Counted from the first letter of the stretch, positions 25,235 through 34,544 are shown. The stretch is DNA of 56,956 nucleotides from Candidatus Bathyarchaeota archaeon (GCA_020351305.1 CP070730.1:953725-1010680), one strand, 5' to 3'. Notes: a model not told the origin generated them from the letters alone. A program made the numbers and translations.

Positions 25235-25630
25235 TTATACCCTTCTTCCTCTTCGACCACCTTTTCGTCGGGTTCCATCATGCGGGATAGGTGTGTCCTC
25301 TTCAATGCGACCTATGCGAAATCCTGCCCTCGCTAAAGCACGTATTGCTGCCTGCGCCCCTGGACCGGGTGTTCTAGCGCTTGAACCTCCTGGGGCTCTT
25401 ACTGTAATATGTATAGCTGTTATACCCTTTTCTCTCGCGGTTGAGGCAGCTGCGGTTGCAGCACGCATGGCAGCATAAGGTGAAGATTCCAACCGATCTG
25501 CTTTTACAAACATGCCTCCGCTGGTTCTAGAAATTGTCTCTGCTCCTGATATATCTGTCACATGGACTATTGTGTTGTTATATGAGCTGTATATATGAAC
25601 GACACCCCATTTTTCAGTTCTTCTACTCAT
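25235..25630 (-). CDS. rps11: 30S ribosomal protein uS11
   Basis: 131 residues. [32 protein letters not shown], the helical [18 protein letters not shown] and the C-terminal [27 protein letters not shown] are the landmarks of archaeal S11. It lies 6 nt after rps4 and 27 nt before rpoD, in the standard archaeal order. Confidence 0.96.
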   Translation of the reverse strand: MSRRTEKWGVVHIYSSYNNTIVHVTDISGAETISRTSGGMFVKADRLESSPYAAMRAATAAASTAREKGITAIHITVRAPGGSSARTPGPGAQAAIRALARAGFRIGRIEEDTPIPHDGTRRKGGRRGRRV

Positions 25631-25636
25631 GATGTG

Positions 25637-26197
25637 CTATTCTCCTGGAGATTCTTCAGTTTCTGTTGTGGAAGGTATACTCATCAGACTCCTACGTAAC
25701 GGATGATTTGAGTTTATGAGTGCACTAGTAGGGGAATATTCAATGTGAGCTATCTCCTCTCTTAAAACCAAATAGCTTGGGGAGTTTACTTTTCTGCCAC
25801 TTATGGCTATGTGCCCATGCGTTATGAGTTGACGAGCTTGATATACTGATTTAGCTAGACCTTTTTGGAATACAAGCGATTGCAGTCTCCTTTCGAGGAT
25901 ATCTTCTATCATTAAATCCAATACATCATCTAGAACAGCTGTTTCGGGGAGTATTCCGAGTCTGTCGAGTCTGTTTAGAAGCTGTTCTTTCGATTTTGCT
26001 CCTTCTCTCTCGGGCATGCCCAATATAGAGCGTGCTGAGCCTCGGAATTTTGAGAGCATTGTTTTGTGGCGCCACAATTCTCTTTTATTGCGAAGACCAT
26101 ATTGACCAAGCAGCTTAAGCTCGGATCCTAGTATATCTGTTCTCCATGGAAACCTAGGAGTTTCGAATTTTTTACGTTGTTTTTTTGGATCTCCCAA
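25637..26197 (-). CDS. rps4: 30S ribosomal protein uS4
   Basis: 186 residues, archaeal type without the bacterial zinc site. [30 protein letters not shown] is followed by the S4 RNA-binding domain ([32 protein letters not shown]). It starts 5 nt after the rps13 stop. Confidence 0.96.
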   Translation of the reverse strand: MGDPKKQRKKFETPRFPWRTDILGSELKLLGQYGLRNKRELWRHKTMLSKFRGSARSILGMPEREGAKSKEQLLNRLDRLGILPETAVLDDVLDLMIEDILERRLQSLVFQKGLAKSVYQARQLITHGHIAISGRKVNSPSYLVLREEIAHIEYSPTSALINSNHPLRRSLMSIPSTTETEESPGE

Positions 26198-26202
26198 AGC
26201 CT

Positions 26203-26664
26203 TTACCTTCCCATTGGTCTCCTTTTCTTTCTAACGCCTATGGCTTTCCCTTTTCTTCCAGTTGTTTTGGTTCTTTGCCCACGTGCCTTAAGCCCATAAG
26301 AGTGACGGTAGCCTTTCCATGATTTTGTAGTTTTCATTAGGTCTATGTCTGTTTTTTTCTGAAGAACGAGGTTGGATCCTGTGAGATGCAAGTTTTTTCC
26401 CGTTTCTAAATCTTTTTGACGGTTGAGTAACCAATTGGGAAAGCCATATTTGACTGGATTTTTAATTATATCTTCTAGTTTTTCTAAGTCCTGCTCTGAA
26501 AGAAATCCTAGCCGGCTTCCTAAGGCTACTCCACTTTTTTTTGCGATTGCACTAGCCATGCTAATTCCTATTCCTTTGATTTTTGAGATTGCTCGGGTTA
26601 CCTCGAGGGCACCATCTAAGTCTGTTTCGGCTATTCGAGTGATGTAGCGAAATTCCTTTGACAT
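26203..26664 (-). CDS. rps13: 30S ribosomal protein uS13
   Basis: 153 residues. The helix-turn region [21 protein letters not shown], a C-terminal [21 protein letters not shown] and a basic tail identify archaeal S13. It is the first gene of the minus-strand ribosomal and RNA polymerase operon, 47 nt downstream of a good TATA box. Confidence 0.96.
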   Translation of the reverse strand: MSKEFRYITRIAETDLDGALEVTRAISKIKGIGISMASAIAKKSGVALGSRLGFLSEQDLEKLEDIIKNPVKYGFPNWLLNRQKDLETGKNLHLTGSNLVLQKKTDIDLMKTTKSWKGYRHSYGLKARGQRTKTTGRKGKAIGVRKKRRPMGR

Positions 26665-26710
26665 CTTGAGTCTCCGCGTGTTTGAAACTAACTACCGAAA
26701 GGGATGCACA

Positions 26711-26722
26711 ATTTATATAAAC
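26711..26722 (-). promoter_or_regulatory. TATA box of the ribosomal/RNA polymerase operon
   Basis: The minus strand reads GTTTATATAAAT, a strong archaeal TATA element preceded by purine-rich AAAGGAAA that can serve as BRE. It lies about 50 nt upstream of the rps13 ATG, leaving a leader of roughly 25 nt. Confidence 0.7.
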
Positions 26723-27038
26723 TTTCCTTTAGAATTGCTTCATCGTTAAGAGTAAGAGTAGTAGTTGTCTTCGTTTTGAATAGCTTCTGTTTACTAATGG
26801 CCAACATGTCTGGTGCCTAGTGAGTCAGATCGGCTGTATGCATTCCTTTATGGAACAAGAATAGTCAGTGATGTTCTCGTGAATCAAATTGATTGATCGA
26901 TCAAGGTCTAGGTTAAGCTTAGGCCTGCAGACTCGCCGCATTAATTACATTAAATGAAGCGTTTGGGCCTTATCGATACGCAGAATAACTTTATTAGAAT
27001 CAAGCAAAATATGACGAACATTCATTGGGGAATATGTC
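26723..27038. other. Intergenic region between divergent genes
   Basis: This spacer separates the ribosomal operon promoter from the regulator gene at 27039. It contains short inverted elements (TTGATTGATCGATCAA near 26889-26904 and AGGTCTAGG...TTAGGCCT). I find no reading frame above 60 codons with a ribosome binding site and no tRNA. The TTGAT...ATCAA palindrome could be an operator. Confidence 0.4.
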
Positions 27039-27539
27039 TTGGGGAAGTCGACAACTGTCTCTACAAAGATTCCTGAGGAGGTTTACAAAGAGTTCGTTTT
27101 GCGTGTCTCTGAAGGTGAAAGAAGTGCCTTTATTAGAGACGCTATTATGGAAAGGTTGCAGAAGGTCCCGAGACCCGACAAGATTTTAAGGCTTGAAGAA
27201 CGGGTGAGTAAACTAGAAGCTGATTTTTCTGAAACTATGAAATACCTAGCAAAACTTGAAGTACTCACATATGATCAGGGAAATATCAACCCTCATGCTT
27301 TCTGCATTGATGATATGGATCATAAAATTGTTGATTACATTTCACATTACAAAGGTGCAACAACCACTGAGCTTGCTGAATATTTAAAAACCAATCGATG
27401 GTTTATCCTCAATAGACTCCGAAGAATTCAAAAGCTTTCACGGAAACAGCTTGGAAAGCCAATAGTCCAATATTGCCCAAGAGAGAAAATGGGGAAAAAG
27501 AAAGCATGGTGGATGAACGAAGAGATTACTGGAGTCTAA
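27039..27539 (+). CDS. Ribbon-helix-helix / winged-helix regulator
   Basis: 166 residues with three parts. Residues 1-42 are a ribbon-helix-helix domain (TTVSTKIPEEVYKEFVLRV, then SAFIRDAIMERLQ). Residues 48-80 are a coiled coil (LRLEERVSKLEADFSETMKYLAKLE). Residues 95-160 are a second, winged-helix-like DNA-binding domain (DHKIVDYISHYKGATTTELAEYLKTNRWFILNRLRRIQ). The TTG start is preceded by GGGGAA. Two DNA-binding folds joined by a dimerising coil suggest a regulator binding two sites. Targets are unknown. Confidence 0.78.
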   Translation: MGKSTTVSTKIPEEVYKEFVLRVSEGERSAFIRDAIMERLQKVPRPDKILRLEERVSKLEADFSETMKYLAKLEVLTYDQGNINPHAFCIDDMDHKIVDYISHYKGATTTELAEYLKTNRWFILNRLRRIQKLSRKQLGKPIVQYCPREKMGKKKAWWMNEEITGV

Positions 27540-27614
27540 ACTAACATGGCAATTTTTCTCGATTCATGATTCAATACATGAGAGGCCCGTAGCCCAGTCA
27601 GGATTAAGGCACCG

Positions 27615-27635
27615 AACCTCTGACGTGGTGTGTAA
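27615..27635 (+). other. tRNA-Arg intron 1, non-canonical position 29/30
   Basis: 21 nt. Bulge-helix-bulge with a 4-bp central helix (GCAC in exon 1 with GTGT in the intron, one G-U pair) and two 3-nt bulges cut after the second base. Confidence 0.78.
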
Positions 27636-27643
27636 GCCTCCGG

Positions 27644-27660
27644 TCTAGCAAGAGGGTGAA
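27644..27660 (+). other. tRNA-Arg intron 2, canonical position 37/38
   Basis: 17 nt. The outer helix is the anticodon stem. The central helix CTCC/GGTG has three pairs and a U-U mismatch, and the inner CT/AG pairs follow the first bulge. Boundaries were set by restoring a 7-nt loop and could slide by one or two bases. Confidence 0.65.
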
Positions 27661-27855
27661 AGCCGGAAACCTGGGGTTCAAATCCCCACGGGCCTGCCAT
27701 ACTTTTGCTACTCGAAATAAAGAGAGTTCAGGTTCACTCATTCATTTCCTTAGCCACTTATGCCCTTTGACTGTATCGGTTGTGGAAATATTTTGCAATT
27801 CGTAAATATGGATATATTTTCTTCATGTCTCCGTATATATTGAAGGGTACAGAAG

Positions 27856-28068
27856 ATGCGTAAAAACTTGCAGATTCAATTCTGTTTCCCGCCAATTTAT
27901 GGTATTTATGACACAGGCAACGGAATGATCTATATTTTTGGTGACTCTGATGGTAACATCGAAGACATCTTGGGTCATGAAGTGCTGCACTGGGTAGTAC
28001 AAAAAACAGCTGGAAAAAAGGCAAGCCTAGGTTTGGACAACGTCCCCTCAAGGTTGCTGAGGACATAG
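27856..28068 (+). CDS. Small protein with an HExxH motif
   Basis: 70 residues, not assigned to a family. GHEVLHWVV (around residues 40-48) has the HExxH arrangement of zinc metallopeptidases. It is preceded by an acidic segment (GDSDGNIEDIL), but there is no visible third ligand. After the stop, the +2 frame reads on for about 20 sensible codons (RPLKVAEDIVKEPLLDCEFS), so a small frameshift near 28040 is possible. The protein is far shorter than known metallopeptidases. Role unknown. Confidence 0.5.
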   Translation: MRKNLQIQFCFPPIYGIYDTGNGMIYIFGDSDGNIEDILGHEVLHWVVQKTAGKKASLGLDNVPSRLLRT

Positions 28069-28187
28069 TTAAAGAACCGCTGCTTGATTGCGAGTTTTCA
28101 TGATTAGTCAAACGATTTATTAGCCACGGTATAAGAGGGTTTTCAGCAAAGTTTGTGAGACTGTTAGGCTTTCGCAAGTGTTGAGCC

Positions 28188-30134
28188 ATGGTATCAACTA
28201 ACCCTTATAACGACTTTCTGAAAGAATGCCAGATGGCGCTACAAAATTCTATTGCAACGCTTCACCTCTCTATCCCTGCTATATCGTTCTCTTTGGATGC
28301 CCCACCTAGCCCTGAGTTTGGGGAATTGACCTCAACAATCTCCTTTGAAATCGGAAAAAAAATAAAGCAACAACCGCGAAGCTTAGCAAAACAAATAGTG
28401 AGTTCCATTGATGTGAAGGATTTTCCGCTAATGAGTGCAGCTAAGTTTGCGGGTACAGGATATATCAATTTTTATGCAAACTTCGCTGAGCTTTCAAAGA
28501 TAACGATAGATTCCACTTTAGCTCTTAATGATGCTTATGGTCATGTCCAAACAGAAAAACCAAAAAATGTCATCGTTGAGCATACAAGCGCAAATCCAAT
28601 ATCTCCGATTAACATTGGAAAAGCGAGAAATCCTATTTTAGGGGATGCTCTTGCACGTATACTAGCCGCACGTGGACACGCAGTTTTCCGTCATTTCTAT
28701 ATAGACGATGTGGGTCGCCAAACTGCCGTGGTTGCCTATGGATATAAAAAGCTTGGAAGACCTTCTCTTAAAGAAAAGCCAGACCACGAAATTGGCCTGA
28801 TATACACCTTGACTAGTTGTATTATTGAGATAATCAGACTAAAACTAGCACTGGAAAAACAACGGAATGTATCCACCGAAATCAAGCAAAAACTGCAAAT
28901 GCAACTGGAAGATTGGTCATCCATTGCTGCTGAACTGAAGGGAAAGCACCCAAGACTTTTCACTGAGCTTCTAGAGAAGATAAGTGAAGATAAAGACACT
29001 GAAAATCTAATCAACAAACTCAATCAAGCCTATGAAGCTGGCGAAGAAGAAGCCAAAGGATTAGTCCGTGAGGTTTGCCAACTTTCGTTAGATGGCATAA
29101 AGGAAACTCTTACAAATGCAGAGATTTTTTTTGATTCTTGGGATTGGGAAAGCGAATTCACCTGGAATAGCGATGTTACCAAGACCTTGAAGGCCCTTAA
29201 AAAAACTGGCTACGCTTTTCAGGAAGGACCTGTCCTGGAATTTGACGCCGACAAGGTTGCAGAAGACTACAAGTTGAAACATATGCTTGGCATAAAAGAT
29301 GATCATGAGATCCCTTCTCTAACGTTAACAAGAGCCGATGGTACAACACTCTATACAACCCGAGATATCCCATATTCCTTATGGAAGTTCAGAAAAGCTG
29401 ATAAAGTTATCAATGTTGTCGGTATGGAGCAAAAACTACCTCAACAACAATTAAAACTGGCGTTATGGGCATTAGGATACGCTAACCATGCAAAGAACTT
29501 AACTCACTTTGCCCACAATCTCGTAACACTCCCTGGATATAAAATGTCTAGTCGTCGAGGTCGCTACATAACTTTTGACGAAGTAATGAAAGAAGCAGTA
29601 AAGAGAGCTCGTGAAGAAGTTGAAAAACGATCTCCTCAACTCTCCAAAGAGGAAAAAGAGAGAATTTCGAGGATAGTTGGAATTGGAGCTCTCAAATACG
29701 CTCTTATTGAAGTTGATCCCACAAAACGAGTGGTTTTTACGTGGGATAGAGTAATTAATTTTGAAAGAAACAGCGCACCTTATATCCAGTATTCATATGC
29801 CAGATCTCGCAGCATCTTAAGAAGAGTAAAAGAAACACCGAAAAAATTTGATTACTCTTTGCTTACAAAACCATTGGAACATGATATCATTTGGGAGTTA
29901 GCGCGCTACCCAGAGGTTTTCATTATTTCTGCGGAAAATTTTAAACCCAATACTATCGCTGATCATGCTAACCTTTTGGCGGACAAGTTCAACAGCTTTT
30001 ATACTGCCTTCCCCGTGATAAAGGCAAAACCTGAAGCATTAAGTGAGGCTAGATTAGGTTTAGTTAAGGCGGTCAGTATAGTACTTAGGAACTCGCTGAG
30101 CTTACTAGGCATTATTGCACCTGAAAAAATGTGA
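28188..30134 (+). CDS. argS: Arginyl-tRNA synthetase
   Basis: 648 residues, class I. An N-terminal Add-1-type tRNA-binding domain (about 1-115) precedes the catalytic core. The HIGH region reads EHTSANPISPINIGKARN (about residues 131-148), a common ArgRS variant. The second signature is the YKMSSRRGRYITFDEV loop near residue 455. The C-terminal DALR anticodon-binding domain contains SAPYIQYSYARSRSILRR. A charged, helical insertion occurs at about residues 190-310. It lies just downstream of the tRNA-Arg gene. Confidence 0.95.
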   Translation: MVSTNPYNDFLKECQMALQNSIATLHLSIPAISFSLDAPPSPEFGELTSTISFEIGKKIKQQPRSLAKQIVSSIDVKDFPLMSAAKFAGTGYINFYANFAELSKITIDSTLALNDAYGHVQTEKPKNVIVEHTSANPISPINIGKARNPILGDALARILAARGHAVFRHFYIDDVGRQTAVVAYGYKKLGRPSLKEKPDHEIGLIYTLTSCIIEIIRLKLALEKQRNVSTEIKQKLQMQLEDWSSIAAELKGKHPRLFTELLEKISEDKDTENLINKLNQAYEAGEEEAKGLVREVCQLSLDGIKETLTNAEIFFDSWDWESEFTWNSDVTKTLKALKKTGYAFQEGPVLEFDADKVAEDYKLKHMLGIKDDHEIPSLTLTRADGTTLYTTRDIPYSLWKFRKADKVINVVGMEQKLPQQQLKLALWALGYANHAKNLTHFAHNLVTLPGYKMSSRRGRYITFDEVMKEAVKRAREEVEKRSPQLSKEEKERISRIVGIGALKYALIEVDPTKRVVFTWDRVINFERNSAPYIQYSYARSRSILRRVKETPKKFDYSLLTKPLEHDIIWELARYPEVFIISAENFKPNTIADHANLLADKFNSFYTAFPVIKAKPEALSEARLGLVKAVSIVLRNSLSLLGIIAPEKM

Positions 30135-30209
30135 TTTTTATGAGTTTAGCGATTTTTGGTCAACATTAAATAATATCATATTCTTATAGTGCGTAGGAGC
30201 TCTCCAACC

Positions 30210-32174
30210 ATGAAAAGTAAGGTAGTTCTAATTCTGCTATGCCTTTCTATACAATACCTTGCATGGAATTCTCTGCCAATATCCTCATTTGATACCCAGA
30301 ACAATCGCGTAATATACATTCCCAACAACTATACTACAATACAAGAAGGCATTAACGAAGCAGTCCCAGGTGACACAATTTTCGTGCAAAGTGGGGTATA
30401 TAATGAGCATGTAGTTGTAAACAAGTCTATCTCGCTAATAGGGGAACAAGCGGGAACCACCGTTGTTGATGGGGGAGGTAGTGGCTCAATTATATCCGTG
30501 ACTGCGAGCAACACCCAAATCATTAATTTAACCACTCGAAATGGCACTTATGGAATTCTTGTTGAAAACGTCTCCAACGTTAGCATTTGCAGAAACAAAG
30601 CTCTCAACAATATAGATGGCATCGTGCTTTACAATTCTGAAAATTGCACTGTCGCTGAAAACAACTCAACTGCTAACAGAGATCGAGGCATCTTCATTAA
30701 CTCATGTCGGAGCTCCATTGTCTACAAGAACATTGCAACCAACAACCCAAATCAATATGGCATTAGCGCCAATGCTTCTCGAAATGTTGCGTTAGTCCAG
30801 AACACTGCAGTTGAGAATGGTTTCTTTGGCATGGGGCTGCAAAGCTCAATTAACTGCATTCTTTGGAGGAATAATGTCAGTAGAAATAATATATTCGGCA
30901 TCTGGTTTGACTCTTCAAACAACAGTATTGTTTACCATAATATCTTAGTTGACAACACCGTTGCACCTAACACTACGATCAATGCCGCAGCAGCGAACTC
31001 GGATATATTTTGGGATTCTGGCTATCCCTCTGGTGGCAACTATTGGAGCGACTATAACTTCACTAACGCGGATATTTATCATGGAATATACCAAAATGAA
31101 ACTGGAAGCGATGGCATAGGCGATACTCCATATGTAATTGAATTGCCTTACCATCAAGACAAGTATCCTCTTATAGCACCACGAGCTAATGGTAGTGCAC
31201 TATTCCTGGCAGTAAGAACCAAAACAATCAAGCCAGGGGCAGACGCGTTAATATATGGTGCTCTATGGCCAAAATTACATGGAGTTAATATTACTATTCA
31301 TTGTCGCCCTCAGGGCGAGGAAATTTGGCAAACGCTTGAAACAGTTCCCACACATCCAGATGGGACATATTCTTACATATGGGTGAAGCCAATGGAGGGG
31401 ACATATGAGCTTAAGACAGATTGGTCAGGGAACTCGAGTATCCTCGCTACAGAGAGCCTAATAGAGACGCTAATAGTCCAGAAGCTGTTTAGCCGAATTT
31501 CTATGAAAGTTGAGCCTATAGTAATGCATGTTGGTTCAACAGTAACTATAAGTGGATATATCGAACCAATGCGACCCTTCGTGAATGTAACAATATGGCA
31601 TCGTTCTACTAATGAGCCGTGGACAATATTACGAGCAATTCAATCCTACGAGAACAGCTCTTATTCCTTTGAATGGCTAACCACTAAGGCAGGGAACTTT
31701 AGAATCAAAGCAGGCTGGTTAGGAGACGAAATAACTAAATCCGCAAACAGCTCCGAAACGTCCATAATTGTCATAATGAGAAATCCAAGCAATCTTTCTA
31801 TCAATGTGGATCATACAACCGTTTCAATAGGCTCAAATATAGTGATAAATGGAACTCTTAATCCTGTACGAATAAATGTCAACGTGACAATTCAATATCG
31901 ACCCTTGAATGGAACATGGACTATTTTGGACACAGTTGTCACTACCATAGATGGTGGGTATTCTTACACTTGGAAAACTACAGATGTAGGGGAGTATGAG
32001 ATAAAAACTTCTTGGCCAGGTGATTTAGAGACGCTACCTACAGAAAGTGGTATTATCACAATCACCATCGAAGGAGAGTGGCCCTCAATCTATATTCTTC
32101 TGGCTGTTTTCATTACAGCCATATTAATTATAATTACATCCGTAATGTATCTTCGAAAAAAACAAATACACTAG
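30210..32174 (+). CDS. Secreted NosD-like beta-helix protein with Ig-like repeats and a C-terminal anchor
   Basis: About 654 residues from the ATG at 30210; an in-frame GTG at 30189 adds 7. A signal peptide (KVVLILLCLSIQYLAW) is followed by a NosD/pectate-lyase-like right-handed beta-helix, opening with YIPNNYTTIQEGINEAVPGDTIFV and containing N-rich repeats (NNIDGI, NSENCTVAENN). About residues 330-625 hold three Ig-like modules, each with a YSYxW-type strand (TYSYIWVK, SYSFEWL, GYSYTWKT). A final transmembrane helix and basic tail (YLRKKQIH) anchor it. Many NxS/T sequons suggest glycosylation. It is likely a surface protein that binds or processes polysaccharide; this is inference. Confidence 0.82.
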   Translation: MKSKVVLILLCLSIQYLAWNSLPISSFDTQNNRVIYIPNNYTTIQEGINEAVPGDTIFVQSGVYNEHVVVNKSISLIGEQAGTTVVDGGGSGSIISVTASNTQIINLTTRNGTYGILVENVSNVSICRNKALNNIDGIVLYNSENCTVAENNSTANRDRGIFINSCRSSIVYKNIATNNPNQYGISANASRNVALVQNTAVENGFFGMGLQSSINCILWRNNVSRNNIFGIWFDSSNNSIVYHNILVDNTVAPNTTINAAAANSDIFWDSGYPSGGNYWSDYNFTNADIYHGIYQNETGSDGIGDTPYVIELPYHQDKYPLIAPRANGSALFLAVRTKTIKPGADALIYGALWPKLHGVNITIHCRPQGEEIWQTLETVPTHPDGTYSYIWVKPMEGTYELKTDWSGNSSILATESLIETLIVQKLFSRISMKVEPIVMHVGSTVTISGYIEPMRPFVNVTIWHRSTNEPWTILRAIQSYENSSYSFEWLTTKAGNFRIKAGWLGDEITKSANSSETSIIVIMRNPSNLSINVDHTTVSIGSNIVINGTLNPVRINVNVTIQYRPLNGTWTILDTVVTTIDGGYSYTWKTTDVGEYEIKTSWPGDLETLPTESGIITITIEGEWPSIYILLAVFITAILIIITSVMYLRKKQIH

Positions 32175-32312
32175 TCGCCTTTTCCACCCTTCTCTCAGGA
32201 ACTGCACAATTCAGGCATGCATGTATTATTTTAGAAGATGGAAATAGCAGTCTGCATAAATACATTTATTGAAAGCCTATTGATATCTCAAACTGATTGT
32301 TTTTAATGAAAG

Positions 32313-32430
32313 TTTTATATAGAAGTTAGCTATAGAACTTAGTTCCACTTGGGGGTTGTGGAAGGCAGTATTCTCCTTTCTCCTTTCGCAATGATTTTAG
32401 TGAGTAGCCAGCCACAGCCACCACTTTTTA
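32313..32430 (+). ncRNA. Candidate small structured RNA between convergent genes
   Basis: A TATA-like TTTTATATAG (32313-32322) is followed 28 nt later by a stable hairpin. TGGGGGTTGTGG (32350-32361) pairs with CCACAGCCACCA (32412-32423) through 11 pairs with one mismatch, and GGC/GCC stack inside it across a 2x2 internal loop. A run of five T follows at 32425-32429. The element is 175 bases past the upstream gene and about 40 bases from the end of the convergent acs gene. It could be an RNA gene, or only a terminator hairpin shared by two genes. The minus-strand TATA-like sequence overlapping 32424-32435 weakens the promoter case. Confidence 0.35.
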
Positions 32431-32466
32431 TATAAAGCAAGTATGTATCGCCACACAGGCATAAAG

Positions 32467-34431
32467 CTAGTCTGTTTGATTAACTTTTTTCTTAAGGTCT
32501 TCAACTGTTTCTGGGTTCATCAAAGTTGATACGTCGCCAATCATTTCACCCTTTACCAAGGCTTTCAGAATCCTCCGCATGATTTTCCCGCTTCTAGTTT
32601 TTGGTAATGCGTCGGTCAACACAATTCTTGCTGGTTTCGCAGTAGGTCCAATTACTCTTACAACTTGGTTAAAGAGCGCATTCTCAAGTGTATGTGAGGG
32701 CGATACATCTTGCTTCAAAACAACAAAGGCAATCGGAACTTCACCTTTTACATCATGGGGCGCAGCAACTACAGCACATTCTGCAACCGAGATATGTTGG
32801 GTCAACGCATTTTCCACCTCAGCTGTTGAAAGCCTATGACCTGCAACCTTCATCACGTCATCCACTCTTCCCGTTAGCCGAATATTACCCAAATCGTCCC
32901 ACCATATAGCTCCATCACTTGTATAGTAAATCCTGTCACCGTATATGCTCCAGTATTGCGCCTTGTATCTTTCTGGATCTCTATATATTCCTCTTAACAT
33001 TCCTGGTGCGAAAGGGCTTTTCTGAACAAGATATCCACCTTCACCGATCTTAACTGGTTGCCCAGTTTCATCTAAGATGTCATGAGTTGTGCCAGGGAAA
33101 CTTCTTCCTGCAACTGTAGGAATAAAAGGACCAATACCTGGCAACGCGTTGATAAGTGTGGCTCCTGTTTCAGTTTGCCACCATGTATCTATGACAGGAC
33201 ATCTTCCATTACCAATGTGGTTGAAATACCACATCCAAGCATCTTGGTTGATTGGTTCGCCAACAGTCCCAAGGAGACGTATGCTTTTGAGATCATGTTT
33301 CTTTGGCCACTCCTCACCCCACCTCAACATCATGCGTATCGCTGTAGGTGCGGTATAGAATATCGTGACCCCATATTTTTCAACAATTTCCCACCATCTA
33401 TCAACTTCAGGAAAGTTCAGCGCACCCTCGTAGATTAGGATAGTTGCACCATTAAGCAGCGGTCCATAGCAAGAGTATGTGTGTCCCGTTATCCAACCTA
33501 TGTCAGCAGTGCACCAGAATATATCATCATCGTGAAGATCGAAGTCCCATTTGGCTGTCAAATATGCAACTGTCAAGTAACCACCTGTATCATGGACTAT
33601 GCCCTTCGGTTTTCCAGTAGTACCACTTGTGTACAGGATGAAAAGTGTACTCTCACTATCCATCACTTCAGGTTCACAATAAATTGGAGCCTCTTCCATC
33701 AATTCGTGCCACCAAAGGTCTCTCCCTTCAACCATGTTGACTTCATTATTCGCCCGTTTGAAGACAATGACATGCTTTACCAGGGTGTTTCTTACCCCAA
33801 TGTCAGCATTGACTTTGAGATTGATAATTTTGCCTCTTCGATGATAGCCATCCGCAGTGACCAATATCTTTGCCTTTGCATCCACCATTCTGTTGTTCAG
33901 GGATTCTCCGCTAAAAGCCGAAAAGACTACACTGTGAATTGCTCCTATACGGGCACAAGCAAGCATGGCAATCTGAACTTCTGGAATCATAGGCAAATAG
34001 ATTCCAACACAGTCGCCTTTTTTGACGCCTAAGGTTTTCAGAACATTGGCGAACTTATTTACATCACGATAAAGATCTTTATAAGTTAACACTCTTTTTG
34101 GCTCGTTTACTGGTTCTGGCTCCCAGATAATTGCTGCTTTGTCTTTTCGCCATGTTTTGTTATGGCGATCCACAGCGTTATAGGAAGCGTTTATTTTACC
34201 ATTAATAAACCATTTATAATGTGGAGGATTCCATTGGTATGTTTCTGTCCATAATTGGATCCACTCTAACCCCTTTTTTGCTCTTTCAGCCCAAAAACTC
34301 ACAGGGTCTTTTGCTGCTTCTTCATAAATTGATTCATCGCTTATCCAGGCTTTTTTCTTCATTTCCTCACTTGGCCAAAAGACAAACTTGTTATTAGGAT
34401 CTTCTTTTACCCACTTGGTTTGTTTTGACAT
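32467..34431 (-). CDS. acs: Acetyl-CoA synthetase (AMP-forming)
   Basis: 654 residues, full length. The adenylate-forming motif ILYTSGTTGKPKGIVHDTGG, then WWQTETG, the hinge region YYTSDGAIWWDDLGN and VMKVAGHRLSTAEVE, and the C-terminal PKTRSGKIMRR with the conserved lysine are all present. It activates acetate to acetyl-CoA. A related acyl-CoA specificity cannot be excluded without alignment of the pocket. No neighbouring carbon-metabolism genes accompany it. Confidence 0.93.
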   Translation of the reverse strand: MSKQTKWVKEDPNNKFVFWPSEEMKKKAWISDESIYEEAAKDPVSFWAERAKKGLEWIQLWTETYQWNPPHYKWFINGKINASYNAVDRHNKTWRKDKAAIIWEPEPVNEPKRVLTYKDLYRDVNKFANVLKTLGVKKGDCVGIYLPMIPEVQIAMLACARIGAIHSVVFSAFSGESLNNRMVDAKAKILVTADGYHRRGKIINLKVNADIGVRNTLVKHVIVFKRANNEVNMVEGRDLWWHELMEEAPIYCEPEVMDSESTLFILYTSGTTGKPKGIVHDTGGYLTVAYLTAKWDFDLHDDDIFWCTADIGWITGHTYSCYGPLLNGATILIYEGALNFPEVDRWWEIVEKYGVTIFYTAPTAIRMMLRWGEEWPKKHDLKSIRLLGTVGEPINQDAWMWYFNHIGNGRCPVIDTWWQTETGATLINALPGIGPFIPTVAGRSFPGTTHDILDETGQPVKIGEGGYLVQKSPFAPGMLRGIYRDPERYKAQYWSIYGDRIYYTSDGAIWWDDLGNIRLTGRVDDVMKVAGHRLSTAEVENALTQHISVAECAVVAAPHDVKGEVPIAFVVLKQDVSPSHTLENALFNQVVRVIGPTAKPARIVLTDALPKTRSGKIMRRILKALVKGEMIGDVSTLMNPETVEDLKKKVNQTD

Positions 34432-34544
34432 TGCTCTACAACTCTGATTCAGGGTTTTAGGAAGAGGAAGCCTTCAGAATAAAACTTTCCCTTTGTTGAC
34501 CCTTCTTCGCAGATTTTAACGAAATCAATGCATTTAGGCTATCC

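Larger units (their letters stand above)
27583..27699 (+). tRNA. tRNA-Arg (anticodon CCG) with two introns
   Basis: Acceptor strands AGGCCCG (27583-27589) and CGGGCCT (27689-27695) pair, followed by discriminator G and encoded CCA. The T arm is TGGGG-TTCAAAT-CCCCA. Removing 27615-27635 and 27644-27660 gives an anticodon stem CCGGC/GCCGG and the 7-nt loop CTCCGGA, so the anticodon is CCG. Intron 1 (position 29/30) has a clean BHB: helix GCAC/GTGT, bulges CGA and AAG, inner helix ACC/GGT. Intron 2 (37/38) is at the canonical site with bulges GGT and AAA, and one U-U mismatch in its central helix. argS lies 490 bases downstream on the same strand. Confidence 0.85.
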
